Shown here: in pieces, positions 1 through 8,554 of the stretch
How the letters are laid out: each line of letters opens with the position of its first letter
Position numbering within the stretch: position 1 is the stretch's first letter
Source of the DNA: Streptomyces sp. Tu6071
Lineage (GTDB): Bacteria > Actinomycetota > Actinomycetes > Streptomycetales > Streptomycetaceae
DNA: 64,000 bases
Assembly: GCF_000213055.1 (NCBI RefSeq)
Contig: NZ_CM001165.1
Span: 62,001-126,000 of the forward strand
Direction: 5' to 3'
Notes under the pieces: generated by a model
Database searches by the model: none
Seen by the model: only the letters and a program-made list of their open reading frames with translations
Told to the model about the DNA's origin: nothing
Made by a program: the position numbers and the translations under genes

Positions 1-408
1 GCCGGGTACGCGTTGCTCGCGCTGTTGCTGCACGCGCAGGCCGGGGCGGCGGAGCGGACCGCGTTGCTCGTGCGGTTGCGGGTGCTGGGGCTGTCGCGGC
101 GCGGGACGCGGACGCTGACGCTGCTCGACGCCTTGCCGCAGACGGTGCTCGCCGCGGGGGGCGGGGCGCTGGTCGGCTGGGGGGCCATCAGGTTGCTCGC
201 TCCGGTGCTCGACCTGGAGCGGCTCGCGTTCGCGAGTACCGACGGGCGGGGCCCGGAGGGGGTGACGGCCTCCCTGCACTCCGGTGCGGAAGTGCTGTTG
301 CTGCCGGCGGCCGGGATCGCGGTCCTCGCGGCGCTGGTCTCGCTGGGCCAGGCGTGGTGGCTGCGGCGTACGAAGATGATCACGGAACTCAGGGCAGGAG
401 ACGCATGA
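1..408 (+). CDS. ABC transporter permease, FtsX-like, C-terminal fragment
   Basis: The reading frame is open from the first base of the window, so only the last 135 or so residues of a longer membrane protein are present. Hydrophobic stretches lie around fragment residues 1-10, 45-65 and 97-120, followed by a basic tail (WWLRRTKMITELRAGDA). This hydrophobic end with a short positively charged tail is usual for FtsX/MacB-type permeases. The ATPase gene follows with a 4-base ATGA overlap, so the two are translationally coupled and form an exporter or extracytoplasmic-processing ABC complex. The start and the periplasmic-type domain lie outside the window, so the substrate cannot be judged. Confidence 0.8.
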   Translation, partial: AGYALLALLLHAQAGAAERTALLVRLRVLGLSRRGTRTLTLLDALPQTVLAAGGGALVGWGAIRLLAPVLDLERLAFASTDGRGPEGVTASLHSGAEVLLLPAAGIAVLAALVSLGQAWWLRRTKMITELRAGDA

Positions 409-1439
409 TGGGCGAGCCCACCGGGGCCGGGGCCGGTGCGGTCCCGAGTCTGAGCGAGCTGGAGCGGCGGGCCGCGGAGCGGCGCGACACGCGCGCCTAC
501 GGGCACGACGCGCTCGTGGCCTGTGACCGCCTGGTGCGGGTCTTCAGCGCCGACGGGGTCGAGGTGCAGGCCCTCCAGGGCCTTGATCTCCTGGTGTACG
601 AGGGCGAGTTGATGGCGCTCGTGGGCGCTTCGGGGAGCGGGAAGTCGACTCTCATGAACATCCTCGCGGGCCTGGACCGGCCGACGGCGGGCTCGGCGAC
701 GGTGGGGGGTTTCCCGCTGCTCCAGATGGGTCGCAAGGACCGGCTGCGGTACCGGCGCGAGGTGGTGGGCTTCGTGTGGCAGCAGACGGCGCGGAACCTG
801 CTGCCGTTCCTCACGGCGGCGCAGAACGTGGCGCTCCCGATGCAGTTGCGCGGGGGCGGCCGGGGGGCGGCGACGCGCGGGAAGCGGGAACGGCGCGCGG
901 AGGAGTTGCTGCGGATGCTGGAGGCGGGCGACTGCGCCGACCGGCTGCCGGGGCAGTTGTCCGGGGGGCAGCAGCAGCGGGTGGCGATCGCGGTGGCGCT
1001 GGCGAACGAGCCGTCGCTGCTCCTCGCGGACGAGCCGACGGGCGAGCTGGACTCGGCGACGGGCGCGCAGGTCTTCGCGGCCTTCCGGCGGGCGAACGAG
1101 GAGCTGGGCATGACGGTCATGATCGTCACGCACGACGCGGAGGTCGCGAACGAGGTGAATCGCACGGTCGCGATCCGCGACGGGCGGACGTCCACGGAGG
1201 TGCTGCGGCACACGGAGATCGGCGCGGACGGCCAGGAGTCGGTGTCGGCGCACGAGTACGTGACGCTCGACCGGGCGGGGCGGCTCCAACTGCCGCCCGA
1301 CTACACCTCGGCGCTGGGGCTGCGGGACCGGGCGATGCTGGAGCTGGAGCCCGACCACATCCGGGTGCGGCCGGACCGGCGCGGGGAGAACCGCGAGGGC
1401 GGGCAGACCCCTCGGGGCGAGGACGGCCAAGAGGGCTGA
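405..1439 (+). CDS. ABC transporter ATP-binding protein (MacB/LolD-like)
   Basis: This is an ATPase subunit that powers the permease encoded just upstream. The Walker A motif GASGSGKST, the signature LSGGQQQR and the Walker B segment LLADEPTGELD are all intact, in the order and spacing of the MacB/LolD branch. About 100 extra residues follow the ATPase core, including a segment (QLPPDYTSALGLRD) reminiscent of an AbrB-like or regulatory tail seen in some actinobacterial relatives; the last 25 residues are charged and low in complexity. The start is taken at the ATG overlapping the permease stop. A second ATG directly follows, and the AGGAG at 396-400 fits either. A strong hairpin after the stop suggests that the operon ends here. 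Confidence 0.9.
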   Translation: MMGEPTGAGAGAVPSLSELERRAAERRDTRAYGHDALVACDRLVRVFSADGVEVQALQGLDLLVYEGELMALVGASGSGKSTLMNILAGLDRPTAGSATVGGFPLLQMGRKDRLRYRREVVGFVWQQTARNLLPFLTAAQNVALPMQLRGGGRGAATRGKRERRAEELLRMLEAGDCADRLPGQLSGGQQQRVAIAVALANEPSLLLADEPTGELDSATGAQVFAAFRRANEELGMTVMIVTHDAEVANEVNRTVAIRDGRTSTEVLRHTEIGADGQESVSAHEYVTLDRAGRLQLPPDYTSALGLRDRAMLELEPDHIRVRPDRRGENREGGQTPRGEDGQEG

Positions 1440-1459
1440 GCGGGCGGGAACGGCCGCGC

Positions 1460-1499
1460 GAGGGGCGGGACCAGGGGTTTTCCCCGGGTCCCGCCCCTC
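1460..1499 (+). terminator. intrinsic terminator-like hairpin
   Basis: An inverted repeat of about 18 bp with one mismatch has arms GAGGGGCGGGACC and GGTCCCGCCCCTC and a short T-containing loop. It starts 20 bases after the ABC ATPase stop. There is no U-tract, as is usual for actinomycete terminators. Confidence 0.75.
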
Positions 1500-1634
1500 T
1501 GTCGTGCGGACCACGAGTTACCGTCCCTGGCCGCGAAGACCAAGGGCCCTCCCCCGGTCCCGTCTCTTCATCGCCCCTGGGCTTCGTGCTGAGCCGCCCC
1601 GCGCCGTGCGCCTGGGTCCTCCACTTGCCCGCGC

Positions 1635-1664
1635 TTGCTTTTATAGCGCGCACGCAAGTATTGT
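1635..1664 (+). promoter_or_regulatory. promoter of the MFS-aldo/keto reductase pair (-35 TTGCTT, -10 TATTGT)
   Basis: TTGCTT at 1635-1640 and TATTGT at 1659-1664 are separated by 18 bases, upstream of the MFS gene. A 28-base block starting inside the spacer (1654-1681) matches 22 of 28 positions at 42104-42131, in front of another aldo/keto reductase operon. The shared block overlaps the -10 and the expected start of transcription, so it may also hold an operator for a common regulator. The regulator itself is not evident in the window. Confidence 0.55.
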
Positions 1665-1735
1665 CTGTGCATGTAAGCGGCTACCGCACACATCCGTGGC
1701 TCGCAGATATCCAGCTCTTGAAGGGTTCTTTCCTC

Positions 1736-2962
1736 ATGCCTCTGGCGCTCCTGGCCCTCGCCATCGGGGCCTTCGGCATCGGCACGACCGAATTCGTGAT
1801 CATGGGGCTCCTGCCCGAGGTCGCCGACGGCTTCGGGGTCTCCGTGCCGACCGCAGGGCTCCTGGTGACGGGCTACGCACTCGGCGTCATGATCGGCGCC
1901 CCGATCATGACGCTGCTCGGCACCAAGGTGCCGCGCAAGCGGATGCTCATGCTGCTCATGGGCCTGTTCATCGTCGGCAACGTGATCTCCGCCGTGGCAC
2001 CGGTCTTCGGCGTGATGCTCGCCGGGCGCGTCGTCGCCTCCTTCGCGCACGGCGCCTTCTTCGGCATCGGCTCGGTCGTCGCCGCCGGTCTCGTCCCGCC
2101 GGCGAAGCGGGCCGGAGCCATCGCGCTCATGTTCACCGGGCTCACCGTCGCCAACGTCGTCGGCGTACCGCTCGGCACGTACGTCGGGCAGGCAGCGGGC
2201 TGGCGCGTCACCTTCCTGATCGTCGCCGCGCTCGGCGTCGTCGGGATGCTCGGCATCCTCAAGCTCGTCCCCGAACTCCCGCGCCCCGAGGGCGTCCGCC
2301 TGCGCCACGAGCTGGCGGCGCTGCGCAACGTGCAGGTCGTCCTCGCGATGGCGATGACCGTGCTCGGCTTCGGCGGGGTCTTCGCCGCCGTCACCTACAT
2401 CGCCCCGATGCTCACCGAGGTCGCCGGATTCGCCGACTCCTCCGTCACCTGGCTCCTCGTCGTCTTCGGCGCGGGCATGGTCGCGGGCAATCTCGTGGGC
2501 GGCAGGTACGCGGACCGCAGGCTCATGCCGATGCTCTTCACGGTGCTCGGCGCGCTCACCGTCGTGCTCGCCCTCTTCACCGTCACGGCCCACTCCGAGC
2601 CGGGCGCGGCGGTCACCCTCTTCTTCATCGGCGCGCTCGGATTCGCGACCGTCCCGCCGCTCCAGAAGCGGGTGCTCGACCAGGCGTCCGGCGCGCCCAC
2701 GCTCGCCTCCGCCGTCAACATCGGCGCCTTCAACCTGGGCAACGCCCTCGCAGCCTGGCTCGGCGGCCTCGTCATCGACGCGGGCTTCGGCTACACCTCG
2801 CCCAACTGGGTGGGCGCCGCGCTCGCCTTCTCGGCGCTGATCCTCGCCCTCGTCTCCGCCGGGCTCGACCGCGGGCGGCGCGCACCCGGCGACGCGGGCG
2901 CGCCGACGGCCCGGCCGGTCGCCGGTACGGAGCGGACGCCCGCCGCGCACACCGCGCTCTGA
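1736..2962 (+). CDS. MFS transporter, DHA1-type drug/arabinose efflux family
   Basis: A 408-residue inner-membrane protein with about 12 hydrophobic segments. The first helix has the GAFGIGTTEFVIMGLLP pattern typical of DHA1 exporters related to AraJ/YdhP, and a cytoplasmic loop carries a basic motif (GTKVPRKRMLM) in the place of the usual motif A. The ATG at 1736 gives the normal family N-terminus; longer upstream frames are non-coding. The aldo/keto reductase gene follows after 74 bases and probably shares the promoter at 1635-1664. A small-molecule or toxic-carbonyl efflux role is an inference from family and neighbour; the substrate is unknown. The C-terminal 40 residues are Ala/Arg/Pro rich and look unstructured. 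Confidence 0.9.
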   Translation: MPLALLALAIGAFGIGTTEFVIMGLLPEVADGFGVSVPTAGLLVTGYALGVMIGAPIMTLLGTKVPRKRMLMLLMGLFIVGNVISAVAPVFGVMLAGRVVASFAHGAFFGIGSVVAAGLVPPAKRAGAIALMFTGLTVANVVGVPLGTYVGQAAGWRVTFLIVAALGVVGMLGILKLVPELPRPEGVRLRHELAALRNVQVVLAMAMTVLGFGGVFAAVTYIAPMLTEVAGFADSSVTWLLVVFGAGMVAGNLVGGRYADRRLMPMLFTVLGALTVVLALFTVTAHSEPGAAVTLFFIGALGFATVPPLQKRVLDQASGAPTLASAVNIGAFNLGNALAAWLGGLVIDAGFGYTSPNWVGAALAFSALILALVSAGLDRGRRAPGDAGAPTARPVAGTERTPAAHTAL

Positions 2963-3036
2963 CCCCCTTCCCCAGCCGGGGCGGACGCCCCTGACAGCGC
3001 GTCGCCCCGGTCCCGTACACGACAGAAAGCACCACC

Positions 3037-3864
3037 ATGAGCACCTTCTCCCCCACCGTCACCCTCAACAACGGGGTCGTCGTGCCCCAGCTCGGCTTCG
3101 GGGTCTTCCAGGTCCCCGACGACGAGACGACCGCCGCCGTCGCGAGCGCCCTGGAGGCCGGTTACCGGTCCGTCGACACGGCCGCCGTCTACGGGAACGA
3201 GCGCGGCGTCGGGCGCGCGCTCGCCTCCTCCGGCGTCCCGCGCGAGGAACTGTTCGTCACCACGAAGCTGTGGAACGACGACCAGGGCTACGACGCGACG
3301 CTGCGCGCCTTCGACGCCTCGCTCGACAAGCTCGGCCTGGAGTACACCGACCTGTACCTCATCCACTGGCCGACGCCCGCCCGCGACCGGTACATCGACA
3401 GCTACCGCGCCCTGGAGAAGCTCCTCGCCGACGGGCGCACCCGCGCGATCGGCGTGTCCAACTTCCAGCCCGCGCACCTGGAGCGGCTCGTCGCCGAGAC
3501 CGGCGTCGTCCCCGTCCTCAACCAGGTCGAGCTGCACCCGGGGCTCCAGCAGCGCGAACTGCGCGCCACGCACGCCGCGCTGGGCATCGCGACCGAGGCG
3601 TGGAGCCCGCTCGCGCAGGGCGCGCTGCTGAAGGAGGACGCCCTGACCACGCTCGCGGAGCGGCACGACCGCAGCCCCGCGCAGATCGTGCTGCGCTGGC
3701 ACCTCCAGAGCGGGAACATCGTCATCCCCAAGTCGGTGACCCCCGCCCGCATCCGGGAGAACCTCGACGTCTTCGGCTTCACGCTGAGCGACGAGGACAT
3801 GGCCGCCGTCGACGCGCTCGACCGCGGACTGCGGACGGGCCCGCACCCGAACGAGCTGAACTGA
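3037..3864 (+). CDS. aldo/keto reductase (2,5-diketo-D-gluconate reductase-like)
   Basis: A 275-residue cytosolic NADPH-dependent carbonyl reductase of the AKR superfamily. The catalytic tetrad is visible as Asp47 (SVDTA), Tyr52, Lys77 (TTKLW) and His110 (LIHWP). The C-terminal cofactor-binding segment is also present (IPKSVTPARIRENLDVF). Length and motif order match the AKR5/DkgA-type family. The ATG at 3037 follows AGAAAGCACC, an acceptable ribosome binding site. It probably forms an operon with the upstream MFS gene, and a strong hairpin follows its stop. The physiological substrate cannot be read from the sequence. The second, more distant aldo/keto reductase at 42222 has a related promoter, hinting at a common inducer. 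Confidence 0.93.
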   Translation: MSTFSPTVTLNNGVVVPQLGFGVFQVPDDETTAAVASALEAGYRSVDTAAVYGNERGVGRALASSGVPREELFVTTKLWNDDQGYDATLRAFDASLDKLGLEYTDLYLIHWPTPARDRYIDSYRALEKLLADGRTRAIGVSNFQPAHLERLVAETGVVPVLNQVELHPGLQQRELRATHAALGIATEAWSPLAQGALLKEDALTTLAERHDRSPAQIVLRWHLQSGNIVIPKSVTPARIRENLDVFGFTLSDEDMAAVDALDRGLRTGPHPNELN

Positions 3865-3882
3865 CGTCCCGGCGGAGCGGGC

Positions 3883-3916
3883 GAGGGGCCGTGCGCGGTG
3901 CTGCGCACGGCCCCTC
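3883..3916. terminator. bidirectional terminator hairpin
   Basis: A perfect 14-bp stem (GAGGGGCCGTGCGC with its complement) and a 6-base loop lie between the convergent aldo/keto reductase and quinone oxidoreductase genes, so it can end transcription from both sides. Confidence 0.8.
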
Positions 3917-3957
3917 GCCGTATGCGGGGGCCGCCGCACGGCTCTCCCCCGTACGGG

Positions 3958-4950
3958 TCAGTTCTCGCTGATCCGCAGGACCTGTTTGCCGCGCACCCCG
4001 CCCTGCTCGCCGCGGGCGTACGCCTCCGCCGCCTTCTCCAGCGGGTGCACCGCGTCGACGTGCGGTCGCAGCGCGCCCTCCTCGACGAGCGCCGTGATCC
4101 GGCGCAGTGCCGCCCCGTCCGGCTCCACGAGGATGCCCGTGAACCGCACCCCGGCCGCCGTCGCACGCTCCTCGATGTCCCCCACGCCGCTCGACGGCAC
4201 CGTGATGAGCAGGCCGCCGGGCCGCAGCACGGCGAGGGAGCGCGCGCTCGTGTCGTCCTTCGCGCCCACGAGGTCCAGGACAGTGTCGACGCCCGAGACG
4301 TGCTCCTCGAAGCGCTCGTTGCGGTAGTCCACGACCTCGTCCGCGCCGAGCGTGCGCAGCCACGCGTGGCGCGAGGCACTCGCCGTCGCGATGACGTGCG
4401 CGCCGATGTGGTGCGCGAGCTGGACCGCCAGGTGGCCCACGCCGCCCGACGCCGCGTGCACGAGGACCCGCTCGCCCCGACGCAGCCGCGCGGTGTCGAC
4501 GAGCGCCTGCCAGGCCGTGAGCGAGGCGAGCGGCAGCGCGGCGGCCTCGTCGAAGTCGAGGCCCTTCGGGATCGGCGCGAACTGACGCGCCGGTGCCGTG
4601 ACGTACTCGGCGCAGGCGCCGCCGGTGCGCGGGAACCACGGCATCCCGAGGACCGCGTCGCCCGGCTTGTACAGCGTCACCCCCGTGCCGACCTCCTCGA
4701 CCGTGCCCGCGATGTCCCAGCCGGGCACGAGCGGCGGACTCGCGAGGCTCGCGGCGGCGCCCAGGCCCTCGCGGGTCTTCCAGTCCACCGGGTTCACCCC
4801 GGCGGCCCGCACGCGCACGAGGATCTCGGTGGGCACGGGCGACGGGCGCGGCACGCGGTCCAGGCGCAGGACCTCGGGGCCGCCGAAGCCGGTCTGGACG
4901 AGGGCGCGCATCGTGCGGTCGGGGCGGTCCTTGGGGGTGCTGTCCGTCAT
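3958..4950 (-). CDS. NADP-dependent quinone oxidoreductase / zinc-type alcohol dehydrogenase-like protein
   Basis: A 330-residue medium-chain dehydrogenase/reductase. The N-terminal GroES-like domain includes VRAAGVNPVDWKTREG and PGWDIAGTVEEVG. The Rossmann half has VLVHAASGGVGHLAVQLA, the AxxGxxG nucleotide-binding loop. Cysteine ligands for zinc are absent, as expected for the quinone oxidoreductase branch, which reduces quinones or enones with NADPH. The start ATG at 4950 has GGAAGGAA about 8 bases upstream. The gene stands alone, convergent with the aldo/keto reductase and divergent from the DNA ligase. No specific substrate is indicated. Confidence 0.92.
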   Translation of the reverse strand: MTDSTPKDRPDRTMRALVQTGFGGPEVLRLDRVPRPSPVPTEILVRVRAAGVNPVDWKTREGLGAAASLASPPLVPGWDIAGTVEEVGTGVTLYKPGDAVLGMPWFPRTGGACAEYVTAPARQFAPIPKGLDFDEAAALPLASLTAWQALVDTARLRRGERVLVHAASGGVGHLAVQLAHHIGAHVIATASASRHAWLRTLGADEVVDYRNERFEEHVSGVDTVLDLVGAKDDTSARSLAVLRPGGLLITVPSSGVGDIEERATAAGVRFTGILVEPDGAALRRITALVEEGALRPHVDAVHPLEKAAEAYARGEQGGVRGKQVLRISEN

Positions 4951-5103
4951 GGGGCGGTGTTCCTTCCGGGGCTGTCGTGGGTCCGGTGCGGTGGCGGCCG
5001 GAGTGCGGCTGCGCGGCGCGTGCGAGGGTACGCGGGCGGTGATCCTCCCGCGTCCATGCAACACCCTCGTGCGCCTCGGGCGCGGGCGGGGCACGATGGG
5101 GTG

Positions 5104-6651
5104 ATGCTCCTGGTGACGCTCGTTGACGTGTCGGGCGCCGTGGCCGCGACGCGGTCCCGTTCGCGCAAGACGGAACTGCTCGCGGAACTCTTCCTGGCCG
5201 CCGGGCCCGAGGACGCGCCGCTCGCCATCGCCTACCTCTCGGGGCGCGTGCCCCAGGGACGGATCGGCGTCGGCTGGAGCACGCTGCGCGAGGCGCCCGC
5301 GCCCGCCTCCGCCCCCTCGCTGAGCCTGCACGACGTGGACGCCGCGCTCGACGGGCTCGCGGCCGTCGCGGGCAAGGGGGCGCAGGCGGAGCGGAAGCGG
5401 CGGGCGGCGGCGCTGCTCGGCGCGGCGACCGAGGCGGAGCAGCGTTTCCTCGTCGGGCTGCTCACCGGGGAGGTGCGGCAGGGCGCGCTCGACGCGATGG
5501 CGGCCGAGGGGCTCGCGGCGGCCTCCGGGGTGCCCGCGGAGGAGGTGCGGCGGGCCGTGATGCTGCGCGGGGCGCTCGTACCGGTGGCGCGGGCGCTGCT
5601 CGCCGGGGGGCGCGCGGCGCTCGGCGAATTCCGGCTGACAGTGGGGCGCCCGGTGCGGCCCATGCTGGCGGGCACCGCGGCCTCGGTCGCCGAGGCGCTC
5701 ACGGCGCTGGGGTCGTGCGCGGTGGAGGAGAAGCTCGACGGGATCAGGGTGCAGGTGCACCGGGACGGGGAGCGGGTCTCGGTGTGGACGCGGACGCTGG
5801 AGGACATCACGGAGCGGCTGCCCGAGGTCGTCGAGGTGGCGCTGGCCCTGCCGGTCTCGCGGTGCGTCCTCGACGGTGAGGTCATCGCGTACGACGGGGC
5901 GGGGCGGCCCCGGAGCTTCCAGGAGATCGCGGGGCGGACCGGCTCGCGCACCGATGTCGCGAAGGCGCGGGCGCTCGTGCCGCTCGTGCCGGTCTTCTTC
6001 GACGTGCTGCTCGTCGACGAACGCGAGCTGCTGGACGCGCCGTTCGCACGGCGGCACCGCGAACTCGCGGGGCTCGTCGCGGAGGAGAACCGGGTACGGC
6101 GGTACGTCGCCGAGGAGTCCGGGGCGGGGGCCGACGCGCTCGCCGGTGCCGAGGCGTTTCTCGCCGAGACGCTGGGGCGCGGGCACGAGGGGGTCGTCGT
6201 CAAGGATCTGGGCTCGCCGTACAGCGCGGGGCGGCGCGGGGCGGCGTGGCGGAAGGTCAAGCCCGTGCACACGCTCGACCTCGTGGTGCTCGCGGCGGAG
6301 TGGGGGCACGGGCGGCGCACGGGGAAGCTGTCGAACCTGCACCTGGGGGCGCGGGGAGCCGAGGGCGAACTGGTCATGCTCGGCAAGACGTTCAAGGGCC
6401 TGACCGACGCGATGCTCGCCGAACAGACGGAGAGACTGCTGGAGTTGGCGGTGTCGGACGACGGTCGCACGGTACGCGTGCGGCCCGGACTCGTCGTGGA
6501 GGTCGCCTTCGACGGGGTGCAGCGGTCCTCGCGGTACCCGGCGGGGCTGACGCTCCGGTTCGCGCGCGTGGTGCGGTACCGGCCCGACAAGACGCCGGAG
6601 GAGGCGGACACGGTGGAAGCGGTGCGGGAGGCGGGGGCCGGGGCGGCGTAG
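5104..6651 (+). CDS. lig: ATP-dependent DNA ligase (LigB-type, stand-alone)
   Basis: A 515-residue ligase that seals nicks using ATP, distinct from the NAD-dependent replicative LigA. The N-terminal third (residues 1-190) is the alpha-helical DNA-binding domain. The adenylation motif EEKLDGIRVQVH follows, with the nucleophile Lys210, and then the DGEVIAYD motif, the EGVVVKDL motif near residue 365 and an OB-fold ending in a LRFARVVRYRPDK motif. Length and start (MLLVTLVDVSG) match the actinobacterial single-domain-set ATP ligases. ATG 5104 is chosen over the adjacent GTG at 5101. It is a monocistronic gene with no Ku or polymerase gene beside it, so it is not an NHEJ LigD locus. A DNA-repair role is known for the family but not shown here. 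Confidence 0.93.
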   Translation: MLLVTLVDVSGAVAATRSRSRKTELLAELFLAAGPEDAPLAIAYLSGRVPQGRIGVGWSTLREAPAPASAPSLSLHDVDAALDGLAAVAGKGAQAERKRRAAALLGAATEAEQRFLVGLLTGEVRQGALDAMAAEGLAAASGVPAEEVRRAVMLRGALVPVARALLAGGRAALGEFRLTVGRPVRPMLAGTAASVAEALTALGSCAVEEKLDGIRVQVHRDGERVSVWTRTLEDITERLPEVVEVALALPVSRCVLDGEVIAYDGAGRPRSFQEIAGRTGSRTDVAKARALVPLVPVFFDVLLVDERELLDAPFARRHRELAGLVAEENRVRRYVAEESGAGADALAGAEAFLAETLGRGHEGVVVKDLGSPYSAGRRGAAWRKVKPVHTLDLVVLAAEWGHGRRTGKLSNLHLGARGAEGELVMLGKTFKGLTDAMLAEQTERLLELAVSDDGRTVRVRPGLVVEVAFDGVQRSSRYPAGLTLRFARVVRYRPDKTPEEADTVEAVREAGAGAA

Positions 6652-6736
6652 TCGGGTGGGGCAGCGTGGCGCCGGGGCTCGGAGGGAGGGGGCCTGGACG
6701 AGATCGCGGGTGGGCGGGAGCCCGCGCGGAGACGGT

Positions 6737-6746
6737 GGCATATGCC
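6737..6746. repeat. GGCATATGCC palindrome, copy 1
   Basis: A perfect 10-base palindrome in the spacer between the DNA ligase and PAS/PP2C genes. The identical sequence occurs at 18304-18313, upstream of the universal stress protein gene. The rest of this 281-base spacer (6652-6932) shows no gene or clear hairpin. Confidence 0.35.
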
Positions 6747-6932
6747 GAGGGCACCATCGGCGCGGGTGTTGCCAAACGGCTTACGCGGCGGACGAGGCTG
6801 TGTCACAGTCTTCACGTCGCCGCTCCGGCGGCCGGTCGCGCGAGGCGCCTCCGGGCCCCGGAAGGCGTGCTCGTCCGTCCAGTCCGCGGGGTCGGCGCCG
6901 TCGGCCCGTGTGTACGCCGTATCGGAGCCGCC

Positions 6933-8462
6933 ATGCCCCCGCCCGCCTCCACGGACCGTCCCGCGCCACAGCTGTGGCAGGACGGCCGCGCCGCGGGCGG
7001 CGCGCCTTCCGTGCTGAGGCCCCGGCGGCCCGTCACGGACCCTGGTTCCGGCACCGCTCCGCGCACGGCGACGGCCCCCCGCCCCGGCGCGGAGCCGCGT
7101 TCCGGGATGGACCGGGGCGAACTCGACTCCTTGCTCGGGGCATTGCGTGAGCGGCGCTCCTCCGGCGCGCTGCCGCCGCACGTCGGCAGCGCCGAGTGGG
7201 ACCTGCTCACGGACGGCGCCCGCTGCTCGGCCGAGTTCGCGGCGATCCTCGGCCGCGATCCCGCCCTCCCCGCACCGGGGCTCGACGAACTGCCCTCGTA
7301 CGTCCACCCCGAGGACCGCGCCGCGCTGACCACGCTCATGACCGGCTGTCTCGTGGACGGGAGGAAGCTCGACGGGACCCTGCGGCTGCTGCGCGCGGAC
7401 GGCAGCGAGCGCACGGTGCGCCTGCTGGGCGAACCGGTGCTCGACGCGGAGGGCTGCACGGCCTCCCTCTGGCTCGTCGTGCGCGAGACGGCACCGGGAA
7501 CCGGGCGCCGCGCCGCGCCGGCCGCCCCGCCCGCGGCACGCGAGGAGTACCGGGTCGCCGTGGCCCTGCGGGACAGCGTGCTGCCGCCGTGGCAGGGCCC
7601 GGTGCGGTTCCCCTCCGGAAGCGCGCACCCGGCCCCCGCCACCGCGGACGACGCGTCCCGCCCGGCGGGACGGAGCCCCGCCCCGCCGAAGGCACGCCGC
7701 TCGCGCCGACGCACCCCGCCGCCTCCCCAGACCCCGGCGCCCCCGGCACGGACTCCCGAGCCCCGGTCACGGAACGACGACACGGCGCGGAGGCCGGCGC
7801 TGGACCTGACCGTGCTCCGGCCGGGCGGTCCGCCCGCCGCGAGCAGTGGTCACTGGTACGAGGCGGCCGAACTCCCGGACGGCTCGACCCTGCTGGCCGC
7901 CGGTGAGGTGGCCGGGCACGGTCTCGCCAGGACGACGGGCACGGCGACGCTGCTCGGCGCGCTGCGCGGCATCGCGCTGACCGGCGCGGGCCCCGGTGCG
8001 CTGCTCGACGTGCTCGGGCAGGTCGTGGGCGCGGGCGCGCCCCGTACCCCCCTCGCGTCCGCGCTGTGCTGCCGCGTCCGGCCCGATGCCCGGGGAATGG
8101 TGTGGGCGCAGGCGGGGCACGCGGCGCCGTTGCTCTTCCGCGCGGGGACCGGCCGGTCCCTGGAGCGGCCCGCGGGCCATCTCCTCGGCGCGCCGCGGGA
8201 CATCGGGCACGCCGAGCACCACGCCGTGCTCGCGCCGGGCGACCTGCTCGTTCTGCGCAGCGGTGGTCCCGTACCCGCCGCTCCCCCGCCCGGCTCGGCG
8301 CGGGACGGGGACGGCGCCCTGCTCGCGCTCGCTCCGCGGCTCGCCGGGGTGACCGGGGCGCGGGACGCCGCGCGGGTCATCGGCGAAGCGCTGCGCACCG
8401 GCACGGGCGAGGGTGCGCCCGGGGGTGAGGACTGTCTGCTGATCGCTCTCGTACGGGAGTGA
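6933..8462 (+). CDS. PAS domain plus PP2C/SpoIIE-like protein with degenerate metal site
   Basis: A 509-residue cytoplasmic protein. Residues 1-55 are Pro/Arg rich. About 65-190 form a PAS-like sensor (LPSYVHPEDRAALTTLM, then a repeat-like LRLLRADGSERTVRLLGEPV strand pair). About 200-290 are a Pro/Arg linker, and 295-509 are a SpoIIE-type PP2C fold. In active relatives, GGDWYD, GDVxGHG, TDG and DD supply metal-binding Asp residues. Here the equivalents read SGHWYE (His307), GEVAGHG (Glu325), RSGG (Gly at 444) and GED (Asp500 kept). Phosphatase activity is therefore doubtful and a binding or scaffold role in an anti-anti-sigma pathway is possible; that part is inference. Start ATG 6933 has a weak GGAG upstream. 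No partner anti-sigma genes are adjacent. Confidence 0.8.
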   Translation: MPPPASTDRPAPQLWQDGRAAGGAPSVLRPRRPVTDPGSGTAPRTATAPRPGAEPRSGMDRGELDSLLGALRERRSSGALPPHVGSAEWDLLTDGARCSAEFAAILGRDPALPAPGLDELPSYVHPEDRAALTTLMTGCLVDGRKLDGTLRLLRADGSERTVRLLGEPVLDAEGCTASLWLVVRETAPGTGRRAAPAAPPAAREEYRVAVALRDSVLPPWQGPVRFPSGSAHPAPATADDASRPAGRSPAPPKARRSRRRTPPPPQTPAPPARTPEPRSRNDDTARRPALDLTVLRPGGPPAASSGHWYEAAELPDGSTLLAAGEVAGHGLARTTGTATLLGALRGIALTGAGPGALLDVLGQVVGAGAPRTPLASALCCRVRPDARGMVWAQAGHAAPLLFRAGTGRSLERPAGHLLGAPRDIGHAEHHAVLAPGDLLVLRSGGPVPAAPPPGSARDGDGALLALAPRLAGVTGARDAARVIGEALRTGTGEGAPGGEDCLLIALVRE

Positions 8463-8513
8463 CGCGCCGTGGGCCGGGAGTGCGGCCCCCTCGCCCGGGG
8501 ACGTGACGGTCTC

Positions 8514-8554
8514 TCGCGGGAGCCCGGCGGTGTGCCGGGTTCAGGCTCCCGCGA
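8514..8554. terminator. bidirectional hairpin between convergent genes
   Basis: A perfect 11-bp stem (TCGCGGGAGCC and complement) encloses a second small GC stem. It lies after the PAS/PP2C stop and overlaps the last codons of the convergent NsdA-like gene, so both transcripts could end here. Confidence 0.6.

Noticed and set aside
5104..6651. NHEJ locus with LigD and Ku
   Set aside because: The ligase lacks polymerase and phosphoesterase domains and no Ku gene is adjacent.
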